A stretch of 8,442 bases of DNA. Origin: Caldifarciminota bacterium. Its GTDB lineage: Bacteria > Hydrothermota > Tepidihabitantia > Tepidihabitantales > JAOUPE01. The number at the start of each line of letters is the position of its first letter. Position 1 is the stretch's first letter. The notes under the pieces were generated by a model, which worked only from the letters and a program-made list of their open reading frames with translations, was not told the DNA's origin and searched no databases. The stretch covers positions 1-8,442 of the forward strand of contig JAOUPE010000057.1 in assembly GCA_029880025.1 (NCBI GenBank), given 5' to 3'. The position numbers and the translations under genes are program-made. Positions 1 to 6,710 of the stretch are shown here, piece by piece.

Positions 1-1
1 A

Positions 2-1138
2 TTTACCTCTAAAGACATTGATCTTCAAAAGAATAATCTCATCAAAGGGTTAAAAGAATTTTTAAATAAGGCAAGGACAGTTTTAGTTATTGTTAATGAT
101 TATACTCGACCAACACCCAATTCTGAAATTCTAAAATTGATTGAAGGATTACTAAAGGAACATGATGTAAAGTATATTGTTGCCTGTGGCTCGCATCGTG
201 CACCTAACGAAAGAGAGTTTAGACAAATTTTCGGAGATTTTTATGAAACTCATAAAGCTAAAATTATTGTTCACGATGCAAGTGATAATACGTCATTGTT
301 TTTCTTAGGCAAAACAAGATTTGGCACTTCGGTTTGGTTAAATAAAGCGATTCTCTGGGCAGATAAAATTATAACAATCAATTCAGTTGAGCCACATTAT
401 TTTGCTGGATTTACCGGCGGCAGAAAATCATTTATGCCGGGCATTGCCGGATTAGAAACCATAACTCATAATCACAAGTTAGTTATAAATCCAAAGTCAA
501 TGACTCTGAATCTTGAGGGAAACCCGGTTCATGAGGATATGACCGAAATTACCAAAATGATTCCAAAGCAAGTATTTTCAATTCAGCTCGCACTTGATGC
601 AAACCATAAAATTCTTTCTATCAAATTCGGCGATATCTTCAAATCATTTTATGATTCGATCGAGGACGCCAAAAGGATTTTTTGTGTTCCAATAAAAGAA
701 AAAACGGATATCGTCGTTACCGTTGTTCAACATCCTTATGATATCAATTTTTATCAATCCCAAAAAGCGATGGAGAATGCTAAGTTAGCGTTGAAAGATA
801 AGGGTATAATCATAGCTGTATCAAAATGTTCTCAAGGTGTAGGAGAAGATAATTTTGTAAAATTTCTGGCATCATGCTCTACGCCAAGACAAGCACTGAA
901 ACGAGTCGAAAATGAATTTAAAATCGGCTACCAAAAAGTAGTAAGGCTCTCCCAATTATTAAATAGTTCAGAAGTATGGACAGTTATGGATATTGATGAC
1001 AAAATTATCCAAAGTGTTTTTATGACACCTTTCCAGGATATTAATCTTGCTGTCCAAAAAGCTCTGGCGAAAAAGGGTAAAGCTGCCAAGGTTTTAGTTC
1101 TTCTTGACGGCAGTCTTACGGTTCCTTTAACAAATTGA
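2..1138 (+). CDS. larA: LarA-family nickel-pincer racemase homologue (5' partial)
   Basis: Member of the lactate racemase (LarA, DUF2088) family, which interconverts 2-hydroxy acid stereoisomers using a nickel-pincer cofactor tethered to a lysine. The frame is open to the left edge, so the first in-frame TTG at 137 is not the real start: a conserved DYTRPTP motif lies upstream of it at 98-118. About 378 codons are visible; the family is usually near 420, so roughly 40 residues are missing. Residues equivalent to those of Lactiplantibacillus plantarum LarA are present: His108 (codon 194), His174 (395), the cofactor lysine Lys184 (425, in GFTGGRKSFMPG) and the nickel ligand His200 (473). The H174-K184-H200 spacings match exactly. 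A Tyr-x3-Lys pair (752 and 764) matches Tyr294/Lys298. The active site therefore looks intact. Many homologues act on hydroxy acids other than lactate, so the substrate is unknown. No cofactor genes (larB, larC, larE) are in the window. The next gene starts 19 bases after the stop. Confidence 0.9.
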   Translation, partial: FTSKDIDLQKNNLIKGLKEFLNKARTVLVIVNDYTRPTPNSEILKLIEGLLKEHDVKYIVACGSHRAPNEREFRQIFGDFYETHKAKIIVHDASDNTSLFFLGKTRFGTSVWLNKAILWADKIITINSVEPHYFAGFTGGRKSFMPGIAGLETITHNHKLVINPKSMTLNLEGNPVHEDMTEITKMIPKQVFSIQLALDANHKILSIKFGDIFKSFYDSIEDAKRIFCVPIKEKTDIVVTVVQHPYDINFYQSQKAMENAKLALKDKGIIIAVSKCSQGVGEDNFVKFLASCSTPRQALKRVENEFKIGYQKVVRLSQLLNSSEVWTVMDIDDKIIQSVFMTPFQDINLAVQKALAKKGKAAKVLVLLDGSLTVPLTN

Positions 1139-1157
1139 ATATATTCTTTACTGATTA

Positions 1158-2339
1158 ATGTTAAAACGCATTTTCGTTTTAACCGTATTCATATTTAAAA
1201 TATTAATTGCGGATAATAGTTATGCAGCTTTAGATGTAATGACAAGTTGGCTACTGACTTTTTATAAAAATATAATATCACCACTTCAGGGAAAACGGAT
1301 TTGTAATTTTTCACCAACCTGTTCGCAATTTTCCCGACAAGCCATAAATGAATACGGTTTTTTTCCAGGTTTGCTCATGACTTCGGACCGTTTACTACGA
1401 TGTAATCCCAGCGCATTACAGTATCTCAATTCTTATTATTTTGACTTGAAAGCGGGCAGAATTTTTGACCCGCCGGAAAATCATTATATATTTACCCAAC
1501 ATCAAACCAAATCACCCTCCCCTATTCAAAACGATGAAACGAAAGAAGTATGGTTTGAGCCAACTTCGGTTCAAAATTTTGCCGATTATTTATTTAATTC
1601 CTATAATTTTGCCCGCGCTGCTGCCGAATATAATCGACTATACTATCTTTCGACCGATAAGCAGGTAAGAAATTATGCCCAGTTGATGCTGGGCGAATCT
1701 TACCTTGCCGATAACGAATTTGAGCATGCCTTAACGAGTTTCGCGAATTTCAATGATTCAAACCTGATAAATTACAGCCTCTTTGGAAAAGCTCGCATCT
1801 ACTTTAAAATCGGGAGATATTTACAATCTCGGGAAATTCTCTCTCAGTTTGATGACTCAAGCTTGACTCGCCAAACCAAGATTTTATTGGGTTGGTCATA
1901 TTTTAAGGAACATAACTTTGCTCCTGGTGCTTTATTCTTTGATGCTTTTTCCAATGATTCGTTATTAGGTAGTCTTGCTAATTTTAATGGTAAAAACCTA
2001 TCCCATCGTAATCGATGGCTGAGTACTTTGTTCTCAACCGTAATACCAGGGGTTGGTCAAATCTATTCGGGTCGACTCGGCGATGGCTTATACTCTTTTC
2101 TAACAATTGCCACAACCGCTACGGTTAGCTATTACTACTGGAAAAAAGACCAATCCAGGATTAAGTTTTCAATCTTCGCTTTTCTTACCGGACTGTTTTG
2201 GGCGGGTAATATTTATGGCGCAAATATCGCCGCCCGAGACTATAATCAGTTTCAGATACGGAAGTATTTAGCCAAGATTGATGCGATTCTTAACCGAATC
2301 GATTTAAAGCCTGATTATCGGTTCCTCCTTAGCAAATAA
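1158..2339 (+). CDS. Exported YidD-domain/TPR/membrane-hairpin fusion protein
   Basis: A 393-residue protein with three parts. Residues 1-23 look like a signal peptide (basic start, hydrophobic core, SYA-A cleavage site). Residues 31-84 are a YidD domain with the family's hallmarks: ISP (40-42), CNFSPTCS (49-56), Gly67, Gly71 and RLLRCNP (78-84). Residues 140-265 are helical, TPR-like repeats rich in Tyr/Phe/Ala (e.g. SYNFARAAAEYNRL). Residues 288-357 hold an IPGVGQIYSGR motif with two hydrophobic helices, resembling the DUF5683/TM2-like hairpin; a charged tail follows. Normal YidD is a stand-alone protein of about 70-100 residues on the cytoplasmic face of the inner membrane, assisting YidC-dependent insertion, and often lies near rnpA and yidC. 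Here it is fused, appears to be exported and has none of those neighbours. No clear Shine-Dalgarno precedes the ATG. The function of the fusion is unknown; domain calls are from motif reading. Confidence 0.8.
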   Translation: MLKRIFVLTVFIFKILIADNSYAALDVMTSWLLTFYKNIISPLQGKRICNFSPTCSQFSRQAINEYGFFPGLLMTSDRLLRCNPSALQYLNSYYFDLKAGRIFDPPENHYIFTQHQTKSPSPIQNDETKEVWFEPTSVQNFADYLFNSYNFARAAAEYNRLYYLSTDKQVRNYAQLMLGESYLADNEFEHALTSFANFNDSNLINYSLFGKARIYFKIGRYLQSREILSQFDDSSLTRQTKILLGWSYFKEHNFAPGALFFDAFSNDSLLGSLANFNGKNLSHRNRWLSTLFSTVIPGVGQIYSGRLGDGLYSFLTIATTATVSYYYWKKDQSRIKFSIFAFLTGLFWAGNIYGANIAARDYNQFQIRKYLAKIDAILNRIDLKPDYRFLLSK

Positions 2340-3130
2340 TGCTATTTGTTTTATTAATAATCAGTAAACTTTCACTACTCAATTTAGCCGATTCGCTCTA
2401 TGCCAGCCGATATTTTTTTGATGCCGCAACTGAATATGAACGTCTTCTCTATAATTTCCCATCGGATTCTAATTCAGATTACATTCGCTTTAAACTTGGT
2501 TTATCTTATTTGAAAGCCAACGAATCAGGTAAAGGAGAAAATATAATACGTAAGATTATTGAAAACTCAAATCCATATTCACGTAAAGCCCAGCTAGCCT
2601 TAGCTGAAAACTTCAGCCGAAATTATCAATTTGCTCAGGCTCGAATCGAAATACGAGACCTTATTATTTTCACTGATGATTCGACCGAAAACCAACAATT
2701 AAATCGAATTTTAGGCTGGATTGAGTTAGAGGAAAACGAATTTAAAAAAGCCGAGTATCATTTTTCGGTTGCCCAGGATTCAGCAATGGTTAAAGAGACT
2801 CAAAGCCTTAACCAGCTACTCCGAAAAGACCCTTTTATCGCAATGCTTCTTTCAAGTATTGTGCCCGGCTCCGGTGAAATTTACAGTGGTCATTATTGGA
2901 CCGGTATTGCTTCTTTTCTGGTTAATGCTGCTTCAATTGCTGGGTTTGTTTATTCAATCAACCAGAAAAATTACCTTGACGCGGCTTTGATTTTTTCGAT
3001 ATTTTTTAACCGTTTTTATTTGGGTTCACGTCAGAATGCCTACGATTTTGCCGTCGAATACAATGAAAAATTATATAAAGAAAAAATCAGAAACCTGAAA
3101 CGACCCCAAGCTTTATTTCTTGACCCCTAA
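2339..3130 (+). CDS. TPR protein with C-terminal membrane hairpin, paralogue of the preceding gene
   Basis: A 263-residue protein whose ATG overlaps the previous stop codon (TAATG, one shared base). This implies translational coupling; no Shine-Dalgarno is evident. Residues 1-17 are hydrophobic and could be a signal peptide or anchor. Residues 20-160 are TPR-like helices (YFFDAATEYERLL near 25-37, a KLGLSYLKA stretch near 52-60, GWIELEENEFKKAEYHF near 126-142). Residues 168-225 carry IVPGSGEIYSGHYWTGI followed by two hydrophobic segments. This matches residues 291-355 of the upstream protein in motif and spacing, including the following Tyr-rich amphipathic tail. The protein is thus a paralogue lacking the YidD domain and probably arose by tandem duplication. 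It is likely membrane-anchored with its TPR domain outside the cytoplasm; topology is inferred. The family resembles DUF5683-type proteins of Bacteroidota-like bacteria, whose function I do not know. Confidence 0.75.
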   Translation: MLFVLLIISKLSLLNLADSLYASRYFFDAATEYERLLYNFPSDSNSDYIRFKLGLSYLKANESGKGENIIRKIIENSNPYSRKAQLALAENFSRNYQFAQARIEIRDLIIFTDDSTENQQLNRILGWIELEENEFKKAEYHFSVAQDSAMVKETQSLNQLLRKDPFIAMLLSSIVPGSGEIYSGHYWTGIASFLVNAASIAGFVYSINQKNYLDAALIFSIFFNRFYLGSRQNAYDFAVEYNEKLYKEKIRNLKRPQALFLDP

Positions 3131-3142
3131 AAAATTTAAGGT

Positions 3143-3694
3143 TCAGTTACTCTCAAACAATATTTTAGCCAGGTCAATTATCAATTCATCCTTTAAGATT
3201 TTTAACGCAGCATCAAGCGAAAAGTTCTTTTCAATTTTCTCGGACCGTATGATTACACCTCCTATAAGTGATTTCGGTTCAGTAAATTTAACTTTTGGCA
3301 AGCGTTCCTTAATTCGATTTAAATCGGATTGAGAAAGAATCACCTCAGAATTTTCGTCACCGGTATTTGCTTCAATCAATTTTGAAACAATATCTGTATA
3401 TTCGGGAAGCGTCAGAAATTTCTTGGCGGCCGAATCGAACACCTCATTAATAACTTCCCACTTTGCCGCTAAGACCTTTTTCTTTTGCTCAAGATTAGCT
3501 AAAGTAGTAGCCCTTTCCCGAATTGACTGTGATTCGTATTTTATTCGATTCTCGGTTTCGATTCGAATTTTTTCAACTTCTTCTTTTGTTTTCTGCTTCA
3601 AATCGGCAATCTTTTGTTCATAGTCGTTAGCAATTTTTTGAACCTGTTTTTCAACATCCTCGATAATTTTCTTAGTAATACGCTCGACACTCAT
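3143..3694 (-). CDS. atpE: V/A-type ATPase subunit E (peripheral stalk)
   Basis: A 183-residue protein with the two-part layout of V/A-ATPase subunit E. Residues 1-75 form a long charged helix rich in Lys/Glu/Gln with heptad character (EDVEKQVQKIANDYEQKI and onwards). Residues 80-183 form a globular domain (LPEYTDIVSKLI near 116-127, LSQSDLNRIKERLPKVKF, GGVIIRSEKIEKNFSLDAAL) that in the family caps the stalk against the catalytic head. It pairs with subunit H to form the outer stalk. It is the last gene of the operon, 81 bases after K; in the E. hirae ntp order (F-I-K-E-C-G-A-B-D) subunit C would follow, but here a convergent gene ends 12 bases away. AAAGG at 3708-3704 lies 9 bases before the ATG. 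An inverted repeat reaches into the start codon (see 3694-3762). The symbol follows V-type naming and is not the F-type c subunit. Confidence 0.88.
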   Translation of the reverse strand: MSVERITKKIIEDVEKQVQKIANDYEQKIADLKQKTKEEVEKIRIETENRIKYESQSIRERATTLANLEQKKKVLAAKWEVINEVFDSAAKKFLTLPEYTDIVSKLIEANTGDENSEVILSQSDLNRIKERLPKVKFTEPKSLIGGVIIRSEKIEKNFSLDAALKILKDELIIDLAKILFESN

Positions 3695-3762
3695 CCGGTT
3701 AGACCTTTATACGATTAGAAAAATAAATATCTTTAGGCACTATTAAAATTAACCTAACCGGA
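3694..3762 (-). promoter_or_regulatory. Inverted repeat framing the ATPase K-E intercistronic gap
   Basis: Nine-base arms TCCGGTTAG (3762-3754) and CTAACCGGA (3702-3694), read on the - strand, are perfectly complementary and enclose an AU-rich loop of 51 bases. The proximal arm ends on the A of the subunit E start codon, and the ribosome binding site AAAGG (3708-3704) sits at the base of the loop. If the arms pair in the mRNA, the start of E would be partly masked. The pairing is seen in the sequence; a regulatory role is inferred. Confidence 0.4.
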
Positions 3763-3775
3763 GGTCTGACCAGAC

Positions 3776-4255
3776 TCATTCTAATTTCACACCCATCTGT
3801 AGGAATAGCGTTGCCAATAAGCCTAATACCGCATAGGTCTCAACCATTGCGCCATAAATAACACCTTTCATTGCTTCGGTCGGTCTTTTCGCCACAAGTT
3901 CGGCACCAGCCGCGCAGACTTTTCCTTGCCATATTCCGGTGATTAAACCAGCAAATGCCACTGGCATACAGGCAGCAAACATCTGGATACCCTGTCCCAG
4001 GGTTATTGGCGCAAGCGTGCCCAGGATTCCAAGTTTCATTATTCCTAAGAATGCGCCTAAGAATCCATAAAAACCCTGAGTGCCAGGTAAAGCAACGAGA
4101 ATAAATAGCTGACCAAACTTTTTAGGATCTTCACTCAATACCCCATTAGCAACTGAAGCAACCAAGCTAATTCCTATGCCTGAGCCAATGCCAGCTAAAA
4201 AAACAGCCATCGCGCATCCAGCAATTGCGATTGCCAAACCTAATGGGTCTACCAT
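3776..4255 (-). CDS. atpK: V-type ATPase subunit K (proteolipid c ring), Na+-type site
   Basis: A 159-residue, very hydrophobic protein with four transmembrane helices in two hairpins, the duplicated V-type proteolipid. It forms the rotor ring that carries ions past subunit I. Glycine-rich helix 1 is at 9-38 (GIGSGIGIS), helix 2 at 48-78 (LPGTQGFYG), helix 3 at 83-113 and helix 4 at 130-156. Only the second hairpin has the ion-binding carboxylate, Glu139 in AMVETYAVLG; the first has Gln60 at the matching place. All ligands of the Na+ site in the E. hirae NtpK structure have counterparts: Leu56, Thr59, Gln60, Gln110 and Glu139 (E. hirae L61, T64, Q65, Q110, E139), plus Tyr63 for Tyr68. One carboxylate per four helices is typical of V-type rings. 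The gene has the operon's best Shine-Dalgarno and lies 17 bases after subunit I. Confidence 0.93.
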   Translation of the reverse strand: MVDPLGLAIAIAGCAMAVFLAGIGSGIGISLVASVANGVLSEDPKKFGQLFILVALPGTQGFYGFLGAFLGIMKLGILGTLAPITLGQGIQMFAACMPVAFAGLITGIWQGKVCAAGAELVAKRPTEAMKGVIYGAMVETYAVLGLLATLFLQMGVKLE

Positions 4256-4259
4256 TTTG

Positions 4260-4266
4260 CCTCCTT
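4260..4266 (-). promoter_or_regulatory. Strong Shine-Dalgarno of subunit K
   Basis: On the - strand AAGGAGG lies four bases before the K start codon. It is the strongest ribosome binding site of the operon, which fits the need for many more copies of ring subunit K than of I, H or E. Confidence 0.75.
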
Positions 4267-4272
4267 TTTACT

Positions 4273-6399
4273 TTATTTCACTTGTATATATTTATTTTGC
4301 CACTGGAACGGAGAAAATTTTTCGCCGCCACCGGTAAAGAATCTTGGGAAAAATTCAACATAATGTAAACGCAAGCTGTGAACAAATGCTCCCAGAACAT
4401 TTACCGCCAGATTGTAAATATGACCAAAGATGAGAATGATTAGAGCCAAAACAATGCCAAGCACCGGAATTTTTATCACAATCCAGGCGATGGTATTTAT
4501 TGCCATGGCAATACCAGCAGTAACCATTCCCAAAGCCATTAATCGAATATAAGAGAGAACCAACCCGACATAAGAACTGGCACCATAAAGAGTATAAAGA
4601 CCCCACAGCAGAGTCTTAATGAATCTCAAATTCTTTGGTGCGATTAGCTTTTTCGATTCGACTACATCAAAAATCGAGATTGAAATTAGTGCTAAAAAGC
4701 CACCGATTGTCAGATACTTTGCCCAAGCAAAAACATCGGGCAAAAGTTTTAATCCAGCGGTTAAGGTTAACAACCCGCTTAGAATAATTAAAAAGAGAAA
4801 GATTTGATGCCATGCCGTTGGCCAGCTGCGGCGGGTGAATGAGACAATTGTTGCACAAGCCAGTAAAATCATGAAAACAAAAAACGGTTTATAAGCCAGT
4901 GGTAAAAATTTTCCGGTGAAAAAAAATCCTACTATTGAAATGAGTAGTAAGAACCAGGGCAGCTGTTCAAAAATCGCCCCAGACACATTACCCTGACGAA
5001 CCGAATCGTAAATTTCAATAATGATTCCGTAGATAATCTGGAAATAACCCAATGCCAGAGAAAGCAAAAAGAAGGGCATCGGGTTCTTTATCGGGTTAAA
5101 GACCAACACCCTATCTCGAAACCGGGTTAAAAAACCTATTCCCAATTTATCGACAATATCGCCAAACCAACCACCAGTTGCGGCACCGGCAAAAATTGTA
5201 AATATGCCGCAGATTATAAAAAGCGACAATAATTTTTTCCCGGCACCCAATTTCTTCATCAGCAGGAAGGAAATAACCGCCAATAAGATACCATAGCCGG
5301 CATCGGTTAAACATAAAGCAAAAAATACGGCAAACCAAGGTGCCAAAAGCGGGGTTGGATCAATTTCAAAGTGCGCCGGCATCCCATACATATCAAGGAT
5401 TACTTCAAACGGACGTAGGAGTTTACGGTTTCTTAATGCGACGGGTGGAATCTCATCCGGTTTTGGTTTAATTTTCTCGATAACGGCGGATTCAAAACTC
5501 ATCACCGTTTTTTCTAATTTTTTGAAATCGAGCCGCTTTACCCAACCTTCAATAAATAAAGCCGAAGTAGTGCCGGAAAGATTCTTCCCGACATCGTTAC
5601 GCTGTTGCTGGTTTTGATAAAAGTCGTAAAGAATTTTTAATTTGGGCAATTCCGGAACGAGCTTGATACTCTGTTCCGCTATCCTTTCCCTTTGTTGATT
5701 AAGTTCATTTTTTTGTTTTATCAGATGTTCATAGATAAAACCGGGTTTACCTTTCCGATTGGAAAAGTCGATAATTTCGAAATGGTGACTTAATAGTAAT
5801 GCTTTACAATCGGCGCTTTGGACTGATGGGAATGCAATCAGACAGAAAATTTTATCATCCTGCTCGTTAACAACCTGAATATGGATGGGTGACTGGCTAA
5901 TTTCTTCTTGGGCTTTGGTAAAATTTTCTTTATCCGGAAACACCCCCAAAACCATTTCGACCATTTTAGCCGCATAAATATCACTAAAATCATATTCTAA
6001 AGACAGCCAGTGGGATAATAGCAGAATTTCGGAGCTGATTGTTTTATCCTTTGTTTCGACCTCATTCAGCGCCTGTTCTAATCCTTCGACTTTCTTTATT
6101 GTTTTATTTAAATTATAATTTTCGATAACCTGATTAAGCTCATCGTATACGACGGTTGATTTGGTTCCGATTACGCCTTGGAGCATTCCTTTCTTTTCGA
6201 TAAACCTTTCCAGATAATTGATTGCATCTGAGATTTGTTCAATGGTTAAATTGAAATCAGCACTTGGTTGAAAGGTTTGCGGCATTTGGTCGGTGGTGAC
6301 GATATGAAGAATTCCTTGTTCTTGGAGGCGGGAAAGGAATTTTTCTTGTTCGTCCCGATGGACAGCGATTAGGACTTTATCGAGTCTGGCTTGACCCAT
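4273..6399 (-). CDS. atpI: V-type ATPase subunit I (membrane stator, a-subunit homologue)
   Basis: A 708-residue homologue of V/A-ATPase subunit I, the static membrane subunit that forms the two ion half-channels against the K ring. Residues 1-345 are the soluble part: a ferredoxin-like start (MGQARLDKVLIAV), helical coiled arms around 50-130 and 225-270, and a GWV strand motif at 285-287. The membrane part begins at DPTPLLAPWFAVFF (347-360) and TDAGYG (365-370). The essential arginine is Arg619 in LSYIRLMALG (615-624), followed by HSLRLHYVEFF (674-684) and GGGEKFSPF (83-91 residues into the last 101). The start is fixed: an in-frame TAA lies three codons upstream (6408-6406). AAGGAG (6407-6402) is only two bases from the ATG, so coupling to the overlapping H gene (31 bases shared) may help initiation. 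The protein is longer than E. hirae NtpI (about 664), with several hydrophobic segments between 480 and 582. Confidence 0.93.
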   Translation of the reverse strand: MGQARLDKVLIAVHRDEQEKFLSRLQEQGILHIVTTDQMPQTFQPSADFNLTIEQISDAINYLERFIEKKGMLQGVIGTKSTVVYDELNQVIENYNLNKTIKKVEGLEQALNEVETKDKTISSEILLLSHWLSLEYDFSDIYAAKMVEMVLGVFPDKENFTKAQEEISQSPIHIQVVNEQDDKIFCLIAFPSVQSADCKALLLSHHFEIIDFSNRKGKPGFIYEHLIKQKNELNQQRERIAEQSIKLVPELPKLKILYDFYQNQQQRNDVGKNLSGTTSALFIEGWVKRLDFKKLEKTVMSFESAVIEKIKPKPDEIPPVALRNRKLLRPFEVILDMYGMPAHFEIDPTPLLAPWFAVFFALCLTDAGYGILLAVISFLLMKKLGAGKKLLSLFIICGIFTIFAGAATGGWFGDIVDKLGIGFLTRFRDRVLVFNPIKNPMPFFLLSLALGYFQIIYGIIIEIYDSVRQGNVSGAIFEQLPWFLLLISIVGFFFTGKFLPLAYKPFFVFMILLACATIVSFTRRSWPTAWHQIFLFLIILSGLLTLTAGLKLLPDVFAWAKYLTIGGFLALISISIFDVVESKKLIAPKNLRFIKTLLWGLYTLYGASSYVGLVLSYIRLMALGMVTAGIAMAINTIAWIVIKIPVLGIVLALIILIFGHIYNLAVNVLGAFVHSLRLHYVEFFPRFFTGGGEKFSPFQWQNKYIQVK

Positions 6400-6710
6400 C
6401 GCTCCTTAATCTTGATGATAACCAAATCTACTGCCTTTTCGATTCGGTCTTTTGGGATTTGTTTTAATTTGGCAACTTCTTGTTCAGTTTCCTTTTCAAC
6501 CTTCTCTTTAATTTTTTCCGCTTCAGTTTGTGCTTGGGTAATCGCTTTTTGATAGCGTTCATCGGCTGCTTTTTGCGCTTCGGTGAGTAGTCTTGTCCGT
6601 TCTTCTTCGGCAGCGGAAAGTTGTTCTTTGCCTTTTTCTTCGGCTGCTTTAACCATTGCCTGGGCTTTTTCCTCAACATTCTTCACTTCTTTAACGATAT
6701 CAGCAGACAT
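6369..6710 (-). CDS. atpH: V/A-type ATPase subunit H/G (peripheral stalk coiled coil)
   Basis: A 113-residue protein that is almost entirely a charged helix (Lys/Glu/Ala/Gln-rich, heptad-like from about residue 8 to 85), with a short C-terminal segment (DRIEKAVDLVIIKI) that fits the part of subunit H packing against E. In V/A-ATPases H (also called G; NtpF in E. hirae) pairs with E to form the peripheral stalk. Its place as first gene before I matches the ntpF-I-K-E order and supports the call, since coiled coils alone are poorly diagnostic. An in-frame TAG two codons upstream of the ATG fixes the start. No Shine-Dalgarno is visible before it, unlike I, K and E, and a TTGACA box lies about 36 bases upstream, suggesting a leaderless transcript. 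The last 31 bases overlap the start of I. The Lys-rich reading in another frame here is an artefact. Confidence 0.85.
   Translation of the reverse strand: MSADIVKEVKNVEEKAQAMVKAAEEKGKEQLSAAEEERTRLLTEAQKAADERYQKAITQAQTEAEKIKEKVEKETEQEVAKLKQIPKDRIEKAVDLVIIKIKERWVKPDSIKS

Noticed and set aside
137..1138. TTG at 137 as start of the LarA homologue
   Set aside because: The frame is open to the window edge and the conserved DYTRPTP motif lies upstream, so the gene is simply cut by the edge.
1139..1157. Promoter between the LarA homologue and the YidD fusion gene
   Set aside because: The gap is 19 bases and shows no -35/-10 pair; co-transcription is more likely.
3131..3142. Bidirectional terminator between the convergent genes
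   Set aside because: Only 12 bases separate the stop codons and no stable stem plus T-run could be found.
3764..3775. GTCTG/CAGAC palindrome after the K stop as a terminator
   Set aside because: A two-base loop is too small, the stem is short and no T-run follows; it may only compete with the larger inverted repeat nearby.
4355..5338. Short - strand and + strand frames inside the subunit I gene
   Set aside because: Cys/Trp-rich or low-complexity shadows of the membrane domain, without ribosome binding sites or family motifs.
6464..6679. Lys-rich 71-residue - strand reading frame
   Set aside because: Out-of-frame shadow of the coiled-coil subunit H gene.
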